Virus record (IMG/VR): IMGVR_UViG_3300025671_000152
Coordinates: 1 to 41,465 of that record
Length of the DNA: 41,465 nucleotides
Strand: one strand, 5' to 3'
Origin: a virus
The notes beneath the pieces are model-generated. The model had not been told where the DNA came from, did no database searches, and worked only from the letters and a program-made list of their open reading frames with translations. The translations under genes were made by a program, and so were the position numbers. Positions within the stretch are counted from its first letter, which is position 1. The number at the start of each line of letters is the position of its first letter. Shown piece by piece: positions 22,896 to 32,617 of this stretch.

Positions 22896-25800
22896 TGTCC
22901 TTACTAAACCCGACTCCCGAGGAGATTGCACGCGGGTCTAGCCTGCTGGCGCCCCTCCGACCCGACTACAACCAAGCAATCGACCTTGCCGATCAAGGGG
23001 CAGGGCTTAGGCGCGTCTCTGATTTAGGAGTAGACTTCCTTAGTGGGATTGCCGCCATCCCGCAGGGCGTTGCTGGGCTGGTTCCCGGTTTGGGCGGGGT
23101 TAGTCAAGGGATAGGCGAGCTTAGGCAGGGTATGGGCGAAGCCCTGTACTCTCCGCAAAGGCAAGCAGAACAGGCGAGGCTTGCGCAAGAGCTAGCCCAA
23201 ACAGAAGGGTTTTTCGATGACGCGGGGACGTACCTCCGCGCTATTGCACGCGACCCAGCATTGGGCGTGGGCGCTCTTGTGGAAACCTTGCCGGCTCTAG
23301 TCGCCACTAGACAAGTAGGTCTAGGACTTGGCGCTGCCGCTCCTAAGTTGTCTGCTCCAGCGCGAGCGGCTATCGCCGAGGGCACCGTAGCAGGTGCTCT
23401 GGCCGCTGGCGCTATTGGCGAGGAAGGGGGCGATTACTTTCAGCGTTTAGCGGGTATCCCCGCTGGTATCGCTACCGGTTTAATCTCTGGGGGAAGCAAC
23501 CGACTCATCGGCAAAATGGCCCAACAGCAAGGGCTAACGGGTGCCGTGGGTCGAGGGCTAGAGCAAGCTGGCGATATTGACATCGCCCTTGTAGGCGGAG
23601 CCGGTGCAGGTAAAGGCCGGCTTTTGAACCGTATGGCGCTGGGCGGCATCCGCGAGGGTGTGTTTGAAGAACTGCCCCAGTCGCTCTCAGAACAGGCTAT
23701 AACGAACTTAGCCCTTGGCGAAGACATAACCGAAGGGTTAGGCTCTGCGGCGGCTGGCGGGCTTCTCCTTGGCTCTGCTATGGGCGCAGGGTTTACTGGG
23801 CTTCGCGGCGCCACCCCCGAGCCTGTCCCCGAACGCTACGTTCCCACGCGCCGAGAAACCACCGAACTCCCAGAGGCGGGGCAGGAAGTAGAGCGCCTTA
23901 GCCGTGCCAAGCGCGAGGGCGTAAGAACCAAGAGCGGAGAGCTATTTAAAACAGAAGGCGCCGCCAAAGCAGCCCTGACCCGTCGAGGCGACAACGCGGC
24001 GGACTTCGACATTATCCGAACAGGTGGCGGCACTAGAGAAAACCCGACGATAGGGTTTACCGCTATACGGCGTGAAGACGCAGAAGGGGTTGATTTTGAG
24101 ACTCGGCAACAGGCGGCGGCAGGAGCGGAAGCAAGTGCCGAAGATAGGCAAGCCGCGCGTGCTACGCTGGAAACAGAACTCAAGGGCATAAAAGGCATAG
24201 GCAAGAAGTCTATCGACGCCGTGCTCAACGTGAAGTCAGCGGCGGAACTAGAAGCCTTACCCACATCTGTACTCAGCAACAGCCGCAAGCAGACAATTTT
24301 AAACAGCGATGCGTTTAAAACGTACGTAGAGCAGGGAGCTATACCCGACTTTCGTGGCACAGACCCTAAAGGCGCCGCGCCGGTGACTCCCGCTGAATTT
24401 ATAGACCAAGACACGGCGCAACAAGAAGCCGCGCCGGTGACTCCCGCTGAATTTATAGACCAAGACACGGCGCAACAAGAAGCCGCGCCAGACCAACCTA
24501 CGCAAAAGGTTGCGGTTGAGGACGGCTTTGACGGCATATTTGACTCGCTTGACTTAGAAGAAAGCGACACTATTCCGCCGGTAAAAGCCAAGGCTAAGGC
24601 AGAAGATGTTAAGCCTAAGTTGATTAATTTAGGCCGTAGGCTGACTAGCACGAACTTTGAAGAAGCGTTCGGTACGCCGATGGCTAATTCGCTAGACGAG
24701 GTGTATGGCGACCCCGGCACTACTACTAACGGCGTAATAGAGAAGAAGTTGATGACGCCAGACATGTTTAAAGCTGTGGCGCACTTAGCGAGAGGCATCA
24801 CCCCCGCCGAAGCCAGTCGAGCCGCAAGCGACAAAAACGAGAGAGGAGTCCGCAATACTATAAATCTGGTGAACGCCATAAATAAATGGCTGGACACCGA
24901 CAACAACGCGCAAAGCCGACAGCTTGTAGCGGCGTTTGAAGAACTGCACAGGGCTACGACGTCGTATGAGATGTTCACTAAAGTCTACCCTAGTACCCGC
25001 ATGCTTCAAGTCGGAGCAACCAATGAGCTAGAGCCGAACAGGTCGATACCGGGGCCAGACTTTGCCGCTGAACAAGACATAGCGTTTACGCCCGAGGAAT
25101 TAGACGCGCAGGCCGATTTAGTCCGAGGTGTAGTGTCCACTCCACCAGAGAAATCTGGGCTTGGCGTGATTTCGTTGGAAGCCCGTGCGCAGAGAATCGC
25201 CGACGCGATCGATGAAATAGAACAGCTGGTTGGTAGAAACAACCTGCGAGTAGTTCAGTGGCTGATGAAACGCGATACGCAAAGGGCGCAGGGTGAGGTC
25301 ACTTCGGTTACCAAAGGGTCGAATTATGAGTCGTCCCCCGCGATTAGATTCCACATCTATAACCGGCGGTATCGTGAAGGCCAGCTTTTTAACTTTAGCC
25401 CAGAAAGAACCCAAACTAGAGACGCGGTTGACCAAGCGATAGAAGTGCCGGGCATTGCCCCTGACGAGAAGGTAACCTACGGGTATAACAGCGTAGTAGG
25501 GCAAACGACTTCGGGGCGACCCGTTGCCAAAACTAACACGCCTAGACTGGCTAAGCTGATAGACCAGCGTTTAGCGGAAAAAAGAGCCTCTACACCTGTA
25601 GGCGCTATGCTTGCGCACTATAGAGACGTCTCGCCTTCGCCTACCACCAAATTGCTGGCGGGCCACTTACTAAAAATAGGTGAGCGCAACGGGTTCTTTA
25701 ACAACATAGAACTTATTATTAGCCCCGTAGACGCAAAAAGCGCCGAAGCGTATGGGTTGGTTCAGCCCCGTGCTGTAGGTAGCGCGCAGTACACAATGTT

Positions 25801-28800
25801 TTTAGCGTCAGACGGCCAAAACGAAGCTATCGTTTTGCACGAGGTTATGCACGCTGTAACGCTAGGCGCGCTTAGGCAACGTCGCGACCCAGAGATTATC
25901 GCCGCGTTAGACGCTTTGCGGAGTGAGTTTAGGAGTGAGTTTAAAAGCCGCTTCAAAATAGTTGAGGACAAGCTGAAGTTTGACCGAACAGGTCTAAACC
26001 CAACACTTGAGCTTTCACCGGAAGAACTATCCCAGCTATATACCATAATAAGCGAGACCGACCCGGCTGAGTACCAAGGGAGAGGGTATGCTAGTTACGG
26101 CGCGACTGACCCCGGCCTTGACGAGTTTGTAGCGTACGGCATGACCGATGCTACGCTCCAAAAAGTTATGGCCGCTACCCCTATACGAGACAAAGCAACT
26201 CTAAAGGCGGCTAAAGCAGGCGGGGCAAAAAACTTGTGGCAGTTTTTTGTTACGAGAATAAAGGCACTGCTAGGCATCAAAGCCGTGAAAAACTCCATGC
26301 TGTCCAGCTACATGGACGCCACGTCTTCATTGTTGGGTAACATTTATGCTCGGTCCGATGACTCGTTGACCGCGTTCGCGTTCTCTGCCGATAAAAAAGG
26401 CAAACCCGCCGCAGTAAAGGCCGCTATAGACTTCAATAACCTACCCCCTGACATGGTGGCGAAGTCGCAGAGCGCCAAGCAAAAGGCCGCAGAAAGCAAC
26501 AAAGGCCGTGAAAAGGTCACCGAGGACACTAATAAGTTTAGAGAAGATGAAAAGAAAAAGCGGCAAGATGCGGCGGCAGAAGCTGAGCAAGCGCGATTTG
26601 ACGAGGTAGCGGCGGGTAAAGCAGAAACAGCCGTGCCGCAAGCTAAACGCAAAACCAGACAAGACCTTACTGTGTTTGACCAACTAGGTCGCACCACTAT
26701 GAACGCCGTGGCACAACTGTTTGGGAAAGAGACGTGGGCGCAGTTAGTGGACGGCTTGGGTAAATGGTCGGCGGACAAATTTGCCAACTTCGTATCCCAA
26801 GAGAACCCGCTGTCTGCCGCTGTCCGCGCCGTAGTGGTTGGTGTCGTAGATAAATACGGCACGACCGAGCAATTCCGCAACTTGCTCCACGAGTACGCGC
26901 GCAATAGGCAAAACGTGTCGGCTACAGCGTATGCCGCCTATGAGACTTTGCGGAGCATGGACTCAAACGCGCAACAGGCGCTGGTTGACTACCTTGGTGA
27001 GCGCGACGACGATAAGCTAGCCAAAGCGCTAAACAACCCTGCGCACGTAGATATGGTAAAGAAGACAGTGGCCGGTATGGAAGAACTGCTGTCAGAAGCC
27101 AAGCGCCTGCGCGTTATGCGCGAAGGGCAGGAAGACTTCACGCTAGACGACATACTTGCGCTGTCCGACAACCCGCGCTACCGCCGTATGATTGATCGCG
27201 CTGCGGGCAACGTAGGTATTTCAGAGGCCGCTAGAGCTAAGAACTTTAAAACAGCCACGCAGTCTATGGACTGGGTTATTACGAAGAACGGCAAGCAACT
27301 CAGCAGTCTGAAGCCGGGCCGCGATTTTTACAAAATGTACAACGCCGCTACCGGGGACACGTACTTTGTAGAACAAGGGATTGACGAAAATCTTGTTAGG
27401 AGCAAAAACCTCGTACCTGACATGGACGACCTTTTGCCCTACAGAACCGAAAAGTTGCTATCCCAAACCGACGTACGTATGTCTCGCCGCCGAACCGTGG
27501 AGGAGATGGGCACAGAGCGCAACCCTGTACAGGTTGTAGCCTCGCTCACAGCAACCATGCAGGATATGTCGCGCCGTATTGAAGGTGCTCGTATGAACAC
27601 GGCGGCACTCGTAGCGCAAGAAGGCTTAAAGGACGCTAAGTGGATACTAGATGAGGAGGAACTAAAGAAAATCCAACAAGAATCGAGCGAGGAAATTCCA
27701 AAAGGCTCGTTACTAGACGCTGGCTCTAAAGCGATGGACCCCAAAGAGCTTCTTAGAAAGGCGAGACGACCGGGAACGTGGGTTCGCATCCCCGAGGACG
27801 CTTCTGAGTGGGGTGACCTGCAAGGTAAGTGGATGGCTGGCCCTGCGTATGCGTCGATGGAGGATTACTTCAGCGAAGAAGCCTTGGTAGACGCAGGCGT
27901 AGCGCGTACCGCTATGCGTACGTGGAAGAAGTTTAAGACAGTCTACAGCCCCGTCGCTCACATGAACAATGTGATGGGCAACGTCATACTCTCGTACTAT
28001 CACGATTTACCGGCGGGCAATATCGCACAAGCCGCTCAACTTATTATAAACGGCGCTCGCGGCAAGCTGACTGGGCAAGACCTCAAGCTGTACGAGGAGT
28101 TTATGACGTCCGGCGCTACTCTCGGTGCGTTTAACGTGGCGGAAGTGAGCAGAGACGCGCAGACGTCTTTAGACGCGCTCGGCAAAAACTACAAAGGCAA
28201 AGACGGCGGCATCCGCAACCTAGTGGCGGTGCTTACGGAGATGGAGGGCACCTTCGCTAAGCTGGCCGTTGGCCGCGACGCCCTAGCCGCCGGCATCAGA
28301 AAGGGCGACGCGGCGCTTGCCGATATTTACAGCAACCAAGATAACGTGTTCCGACTCGCGGCGTACATGACGCGCATCCAGCAAATCAGGGAGCGCAAGG
28401 GCGGCATTGGCGCCGCTGATAAAGACGAAGCCGCACGGTTTGCCAAAGAAGCGTTTGTAGACTACGCGATTACCGCCCCGTGGATCGTCGCCGCGCGGAA
28501 CTCAGTACTGCCGTTTGTGGCGTGGCCGTACCGCATGATCCCTCTGCTGTCTAAGTTGATGCTTACAAAGCCGTGGAAAGCCGCCGCAACGCTCGGCGCC
28601 GTACACGTACTGAACAGCGTGTTCACATCTATGGCTGGAGACGACGACGAAGAAGAAGGCCGACTACTCCTAGATAATTACATGCAACACAACATCTGGG
28701 GCGTACCGGGCGTGCCTTCTTACATTCGTATGCCGTTTGGAGACGAGGACAACCCAGTGTACTTCGGCGTCGGTCGTATGATCCCACTGGCTGATGTGCT

Positions 28801-29311
28801 CAACCTTGCGAACACGGGCGTCCCGCAGACGCTAGCGCCAGCTGGCCCACTGTACACGCTTTTTAATGCGCTCAATAACTACGACCCGTTCCGAGGACAA
28901 GAGATCGCAGGCGTCACAGACACCGCCGCAGAAAACTTTTGGAAGAAGTTTGTGTATGTGGGCAACGACATGCTGCCGCAATTTATCGCGAGTGGCAGGC
29001 GAACTGGAGACAAGTTAGGAGTACTGAGTAGCGAAAAGCTAGGGCCGTTAGGCTCTGAGCCTAACGCGTGGGTAGAGATAAGTCGCTTGCTCGGCGTCAA
29101 CGTGCGCCAAGTAAATATGCCCGAACAGCAGTACAAGCAAACGCAGGAGATTAGAAACCTGCGCAGAGAGTACGGACGTGCTCGGTCTGCGGCACTTCGC
29201 TCCGAACTACGTAGGGGTAACCCGAACGTAGACGCCATTTACCGCGAGATGCTAGAGTTGAATCAGCGGCAGATAGAGGCGCTAAACGCAGAGCTAGGTA
29301 TTATTGATTAA
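22895..29311 (+). CDS. Giant polyvalent virion protein (internal/ejection) with zincin motif
   Basis: 2138 residues; ATG at the stop of the previous gene. Residues ~45-310 are Gly/Ala-rich amphipathic segments as in ejection proteins that cross the cell envelope (GIAAIPQGVAGLVPGLGG, EGVFEELPQSLSEQAI). A helix-hairpin-helix-like stretch lies near 426-470 (KGIKGIGKKSIDAVL). Residues 494-529 are two identical 18-residue repeats. A zinc-peptidase motif HEVMH is at 982-986, with Glu1077 in DEFVAYG as candidate third ligand. A charged coiled coil lies around 1190-1260. The C-terminal ~400 residues contain hydrophobic helices (NSVLPFVAWPYRMIPLLSKLML) resembling the C-terminal domain common in phage polyvalent proteins. 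Polyvalent proteins are packaged and enter the cell with DNA. Which of protease or ejection function dominates cannot be told. Confidence 0.75.
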   Translation: MSLLNPTPEEIARGSSLLAPLRPDYNQAIDLADQGAGLRRVSDLGVDFLSGIAAIPQGVAGLVPGLGGVSQGIGELRQGMGEALYSPQRQAEQARLAQELAQTEGFFDDAGTYLRAIARDPALGVGALVETLPALVATRQVGLGLGAAAPKLSAPARAAIAEGTVAGALAAGAIGEEGGDYFQRLAGIPAGIATGLISGGSNRLIGKMAQQQGLTGAVGRGLEQAGDIDIALVGGAGAGKGRLLNRMALGGIREGVFEELPQSLSEQAITNLALGEDITEGLGSAAAGGLLLGSAMGAGFTGLRGATPEPVPERYVPTRRETTELPEAGQEVERLSRAKREGVRTKSGELFKTEGAAKAALTRRGDNAADFDIIRTGGGTRENPTIGFTAIRREDAEGVDFETRQQAAAGAEASAEDRQAARATLETELKGIKGIGKKSIDAVLNVKSAAELEALPTSVLSNSRKQTILNSDAFKTYVEQGAIPDFRGTDPKGAAPVTPAEFIDQDTAQQEAAPVTPAEFIDQDTAQQEAAPDQPTQKVAVEDGFDGIFDSLDLEESDTIPPVKAKAKAEDVKPKLINLGRRLTSTNFEEAFGTPMANSLDEVYGDPGTTTNGVIEKKLMTPDMFKAVAHLARGITPAEASRAASDKNERGVRNTINLVNAINKWLDTDNNAQSRQLVAAFEELHRATTSYEMFTKVYPSTRMLQVGATNELEPNRSIPGPDFAAEQDIAFTPEELDAQADLVRGVVSTPPEKSGLGVISLEARAQRIADAIDEIEQLVGRNNLRVVQWLMKRDTQRAQGEVTSVTKGSNYESSPAIRFHIYNRRYREGQLFNFSPERTQTRDAVDQAIEVPGIAPDEKVTYGYNSVVGQTTSGRPVAKTNTPRLAKLIDQRLAEKRASTPVGAMLAHYRDVSPSPTTKLLAGHLLKIGERNGFFNNIELIISPVDAKSAEAYGLVQPRAVGSAQYTMFLASDGQNEAIVLHEVMHAVTLGALRQRRDPEIIAALDALRSEFRSEFKSRFKIVEDKLKFDRTGLNPTLELSPEELSQLYTIISETDPAEYQGRGYASYGATDPGLDEFVAYGMTDATLQKVMAATPIRDKATLKAAKAGGAKNLWQFFVTRIKALLGIKAVKNSMLSSYMDATSSLLGNIYARSDDSLTAFAFSADKKGKPAAVKAAIDFNNLPPDMVAKSQSAKQKAAESNKGREKVTEDTNKFREDEKKKRQDAAAEAEQARFDEVAAGKAETAVPQAKRKTRQDLTVFDQLGRTTMNAVAQLFGKETWAQLVDGLGKWSADKFANFVSQENPLSAAVRAVVVGVVDKYGTTEQFRNLLHEYARNRQNVSATAYAAYETLRSMDSNAQQALVDYLGERDDDKLAKALNNPAHVDMVKKTVAGMEELLSEAKRLRVMREGQEDFTLDDILALSDNPRYRRMIDRAAGNVGISEAARAKNFKTATQSMDWVITKNGKQLSSLKPGRDFYKMYNAATGDTYFVEQGIDENLVRSKNLVPDMDDLLPYRTEKLLSQTDVRMSRRRTVEEMGTERNPVQVVASLTATMQDMSRRIEGARMNTAALVAQEGLKDAKWILDEEELKKIQQESSEEIPKGSLLDAGSKAMDPKELLRKARRPGTWVRIPEDASEWGDLQGKWMAGPAYASMEDYFSEEALVDAGVARTAMRTWKKFKTVYSPVAHMNNVMGNVILSYYHDLPAGNIAQAAQLIINGARGKLTGQDLKLYEEFMTSGATLGAFNVAEVSRDAQTSLDALGKNYKGKDGGIRNLVAVLTEMEGTFAKLAVGRDALAAGIRKGDAALADIYSNQDNVFRLAAYMTRIQQIRERKGGIGAADKDEAARFAKEAFVDYAITAPWIVAARNSVLPFVAWPYRMIPLLSKLMLTKPWKAAATLGAVHVLNSVFTSMAGDDDEEEGRLLLDNYMQHNIWGVPGVPSYIRMPFGDEDNPVYFGVGRMIPLADVLNLANTGVPQTLAPAGPLYTLFNALNNYDPFRGQEIAGVTDTAAENFWKKFVYVGNDMLPQFIASGRRTGDKLGVLSSEKLGPLGSEPNAWVEISRLLGVNVRQVNMPEQQYKQTQEIRNLRREYGRARSAALRSELRRGNPNVDAIYREMLELNQRQIEALNAELGIID
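24374..24481 (+). repeat. Perfect 54-bp tandem duplication (2 copies plus 8-base remnant)
   Basis: 24374-24427 and 24428-24481 are identical in every base; a further 8 bases at 24482-24489 match the unit start. Each unit encodes AAPVTPAEFIDQDTAQQE and preserves frame inside the giant virion protein. Confidence 0.95.
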
Positions 29312-29320
29312 GGAATCAAC

Positions 29321-29572
29321 ATGCCCCGTAACTACAAGAGCGAATACGCAAATTATCATGGCAAAAGCGAACAAAAGAAAAAGCGTGCCAAGCGCAACAG
29401 CGCGCGCCGCCAAATGGAAAAAGCCGGCAAGGTTCGCAAAGGCGACGGCAAAGATGTTGACCATAAAAAGCCTCTAGCCAAAGGCGGAAGTAATAACCGC
29501 AGTAACCTTCAAGTTACGAGTCGCAAGAAAAACCGTAGCTTCAAACGTACCCGCAACGCTCGTATGGCGTAA
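29321..29572 (+). CDS. Small HNH endonuclease-like protein
   Basis: 83 residues; ATG after TAAGGAATCAAC. Strongly basic first 40 residues (KKKRAKRNSARRQMEK), then the HNH core: Asp47-His48 (DVDHKKPLAKGG), Asn62 in NRSNLQV, and Asn71 where many HNH proteins have the final His (HNN form). Known HNH proteins in phages nick or cut DNA, either as homing enzymes or in packaging with terminase; the basic extension fits DNA binding. No terminase is in the window. It is the last late gene before the two gene blocks converge. Confidence 0.75.
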   Translation: MPRNYKSEYANYHGKSEQKKKRAKRNSARRQMEKAGKVRKGDGKDVDHKKPLAKGGSNNRSNLQVTSRKKNRSFKRTRNARMA

Positions 29573-29692
29573 AGCCCCGCTTCGTCCACTGATGGGGCTA
29601 GGTCAGCTTTAGGAGTGTATTCTGGACTAATCCGATTTTTGAAAAGGGAAAAACACCTTTGTACATCGGTGCATCGGACTCAGCACCCATAC
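29573..29692. other. 120-bp convergence zone between the two gene blocks
   Basis: Two converging operons end here. AGCCCC (29573-29578) and GGGGCT (29594-29599) can pair around a 15-base loop, but neither strand has a proper T run after it. GATTTTT at 29633-29639 has no hairpin before it. CATCGGTGCATCGGA contains two ATCGG copies. I see no gene here. Confidence 0.5.
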
Positions 29693-32557
29693 TCACACCA
29701 CCGCGAGCCTTGGTTTACAACTAATCGCCCCCGGTTGCGTGCTTTCAGCCGCTTCGATTAGACGTGGGTGCGACTGCACCTCTATCGCTACGCAGTAAGT
29801 TTGACCAGAAGATGCGGCTCCGCTTACGCCCTTGAACAGAGTCTTTCGCGGCTCGCTTACGCCAATGCCCATATCTTCTAGCCCCTCTCTTGCGGAACGA
29901 TACTCTGCTCCATTAAGTGCACACCAATTTCGGAAGGTGGTTCTGTTTATATATAGCCCCCCGCCGATCAGCTTGCCGTCTTTGTCGTACGCGTACTCGG
30001 TTCTGGCGACCGCTACTTTAGGCGCAGGCAAAGCATAAGCTCTGGTTGCTCCACCACCATCGTGATCCTCTCGCCAGTGCACGATCTTATCTGCGTTCTC
30101 AGTTAAGAACTGGAACACAACGTCGAGGCTGTCTAGCTTGGTTTCACGCATCGTCTCGCGCTGGCGTCTAACTGCCTGTAGCACGTTATCGACAGCTTTC
30201 TTGTAGTCGAACTCAATGAGTCCTAAGTCTGTGGCAATCTCGCCTATAGCGTCCGCGCACACGATCACGGAGTTTATAAACCGCTCTTGCCCAAGGAACT
30301 TGAATTGGTATTTGTCAGCGAAGCGAATGTACGCCCGCTCATATATTTCTTTTGCACCGCCGCGTTTGATGATTTCATCGACGAGCATTGGGCCGATTAG
30401 CCCGTAGTTATCCTCTAGCAGTCCTGTGAGGCGGTAGCCAAAATCCGCGTTGTCCTCAAAGATTTTTGTGCGCGGAAACGGCAACTGCAACACGCGCAAC
30501 TGCTCTGCTTCTGACGAGATACGCATATTAAGCATCTCATGGATGTCCCGGTTAGATGATGCGAAGATAGGCATGTTCCAGTACGCCTGTTCTCTAAAAC
30601 CATCTGCGGAACGCGACAGACGTGTGCGCTCTCTACCTTCTTGCCACGTAAAGATTTGCCTGCGCCCACGCTCTACGTCTACGGTTGTGTACTCGTCAAT
30701 GTAGGCGCCGAAACTGCTGGTGATACCGAACGATTTGTATAACGAGTTATCCGTATCGTTGACTGTGCGGATAAGTTTTGACGGCTTGCCCCACGCACTC
30801 AGCCCGAACCGAGCCGTGAGCGTTTTGCCCGAACCCGAGTCGCGCGAGTACGCGTTCACAAACATACCTGCAATGTTAGACCCCGCCTGCAACGGAGCGC
30901 CTAGCATCATCAGGAAATAGCCGCCGTGGTACTTTAACTCTTTGTGCGCAAACAGCTTAGTCGCTTTCACCCACTTCGATACATCGCCCGTAGGGGCAAG
31001 GAACTCTTGGAACTCAGACGCCGCGCCTTCCAAATGGATATGGTCAACATCGTCCCTGCCGTGTACACCGCGTCCAGACAAGAACGAACCATCTTTCTGC
31101 CACCCAAAGTGCCGGTAGAAATGGTCGATACTGCTGGCTTTCTGCAATTCTCTTAGGTATGTCATTAGATAACTTTTTAGCCTCGTAGTGTCCCCGCTAA
31201 CATAAATTTGTTTTAGCGACAGCGCCTTGCTAAGAGTCTGGCCCCCGTCTGCTATAGCCGTCACGTCTACATCTACCACCTTTGTGCCTTCGATGGGAAG
31301 GTTTACTGCAACCTTAGCTTTCTGCTGACTCTCCTCTACATCGGCAACGCGCCCAACTACCCACAGCGCGTAAGGCGCAACGAACGTGTCTTCATTGGAG
31401 TCCTTGGGGCGAAAGTACAAGTGGTTGTCTTTTATGTGATACCCGAAAGGTAGCTCGGTTGCGACAGTCGCGCCGGTCTTGGGGTCTTCGGATACTAGCT
31501 CAGTGTGTCCTTGCGTAAGCACTGCCGGGGACTTGATCTTTCCAAAGTGGGGGCATACTGCACACACGTTAGGGCAAAGCTCGTCAAACTTCTGACACGT
31601 CGTCGGCCCCGTTCCTTGCCACCCTTCTAGCTTGCGCTTGCTGTCTGCGAAGTCAAAATCCTCGTGCCCTCCAGCCAAGGCGATGATCGCCGCGTCTACG
31701 TCCTCCGCATACTTTGCGATTCCGAGACTAGCTCTCCACATAGGCTCTTGTGGAGTGTTACCAAGCGCGTCCTTAGCACCCTGCGACTCCAGCAACGCGC
31801 TGATTTGCACGCAACCCTTTAGCGATTCCAACACCACAGGTGTACGATTGCCTTCATTAAACGCGTCTAATACGGACGACCGGCGCTCTTTGCGCTGTAA
31901 CGGCGTAGTATTAGCTAAGTCCTTGTAAGGCTTTAGCGCGGTGGCTAGGGTGCGCGGGTCTATCAAGTCGATAGGCTTTGCGGCTGTTACCTCTAGCCAG
32001 TTTGTCGGGTCTTTCTTGTGTCGCGTTCCCACAGGACGCAACACCATCGCAGGGTCGTGAATCTTTGACGTATCAAAGTCCACAGCGCAAGCCGCTAATG
32101 CGGCACGCAACATTCGCGCCATAAGCTCCCAATGCCTTGCCGATATAGCGCTAGTCATTGGCCAATAGGCGTGTACACCCTTGCCCGACTTAACGAACAA
32201 AGGCTTAGGTAAATCTACTTCTGCGCACGCGCGCAACAAATCTTTTGCCGCCTCGCGTGCGTCTTCGTACTTACCCCCTACGTCAATATCGACGGCGAGA
32301 GTTTTGAATTTGTCTGCAAACACGGCTTTGCGCCTCGCGCGTAGCCGTCCAGTCCCATCTTCTTCTACGTTGTCAACAAACGTGCCTAGCGCGAAATAAA
32401 CAGTGGCATCTGTTTTGTCGTAGCCTAGCGCGGCGTCAGTTAGAGATTCAATAGAATTATGGTTTTCGTTCCATCCTTTACCGTCTGGCTTTTGCACGAA
32501 AAGTACGTAAGTACCTTCTTCGGGCAAGACGGTGCTGAAAAAATCACACGTTAACAT
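29693..32557 (-). CDS. AEP primase-DUF927-type helicase fusion
   Basis: 954 residues from the ATG at 32557, preferred over a TTG four codons upstream. The N-terminal ~190 residues match an archaeo-eukaryotic primase (Prim-Pol) core: Asp90-x-Asp92 in AVDIDVGG, His129 in SGKGVHAYW, and Arg174 in MVLRPVGTRHKK. A Cys cluster (C321, C328, C332, C335) suggests a zinc-binding linker. The helicase part has Walker A DSGSGKT at 573-579 and Walker B YIDEYT at 620-624, typical of DUF927/SF3-like replicative ATPases (named from memory of the family). It would prime and unwind at the fork, replacing a T7-type primase-helicase. Last gene of the replication block. Confidence 0.8.
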   Translation of the reverse strand: MLTCDFFSTVLPEEGTYVLFVQKPDGKGWNENHNSIESLTDAALGYDKTDATVYFALGTFVDNVEEDGTGRLRARRKAVFADKFKTLAVDIDVGGKYEDAREAAKDLLRACAEVDLPKPLFVKSGKGVHAYWPMTSAISARHWELMARMLRAALAACAVDFDTSKIHDPAMVLRPVGTRHKKDPTNWLEVTAAKPIDLIDPRTLATALKPYKDLANTTPLQRKERRSSVLDAFNEGNRTPVVLESLKGCVQISALLESQGAKDALGNTPQEPMWRASLGIAKYAEDVDAAIIALAGGHEDFDFADSKRKLEGWQGTGPTTCQKFDELCPNVCAVCPHFGKIKSPAVLTQGHTELVSEDPKTGATVATELPFGYHIKDNHLYFRPKDSNEDTFVAPYALWVVGRVADVEESQQKAKVAVNLPIEGTKVVDVDVTAIADGGQTLSKALSLKQIYVSGDTTRLKSYLMTYLRELQKASSIDHFYRHFGWQKDGSFLSGRGVHGRDDVDHIHLEGAASEFQEFLAPTGDVSKWVKATKLFAHKELKYHGGYFLMMLGAPLQAGSNIAGMFVNAYSRDSGSGKTLTARFGLSAWGKPSKLIRTVNDTDNSLYKSFGITSSFGAYIDEYTTVDVERGRRQIFTWQEGRERTRLSRSADGFREQAYWNMPIFASSNRDIHEMLNMRISSEAEQLRVLQLPFPRTKIFEDNADFGYRLTGLLEDNYGLIGPMLVDEIIKRGGAKEIYERAYIRFADKYQFKFLGQERFINSVIVCADAIGEIATDLGLIEFDYKKAVDNVLQAVRRQRETMRETKLDSLDVVFQFLTENADKIVHWREDHDGGGATRAYALPAPKVAVARTEYAYDKDGKLIGGGLYINRTTFRNWCALNGAEYRSAREGLEDMGIGVSEPRKTLFKGVSGAASSGQTYCVAIEVQSHPRLIEAAESTQPGAISCKPRLAVV

Positions 32558-32617
32558 ACGCCCCCACAATACTTGTGCTCCCCCGCACGGTACGCGTACG
32601 GGGGGTCAGTATAGAGC

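Noticed and set aside
23584-23640. Walker-A-like GGAGAGKGR in the giant virion protein
   Set aside because: The Ser/Thr after Lys is missing, the region is Gly-rich low complexity and no Walker B follows.
23836-24978. Long open frame (380 aa) on the minus strand inside the giant protein gene
   Set aside because: It is the Ser/Leu-rich antisense shadow of a highly biased gene, has no ribosome site and mirrors the 54-bp repeat; the + frame carries the conserved motifs.
29573-29600. AGCCCC/GGGGCT stem as a bidirectional terminator
   Set aside because: Six-bp stem with a 15-base loop and no T run on either strand.
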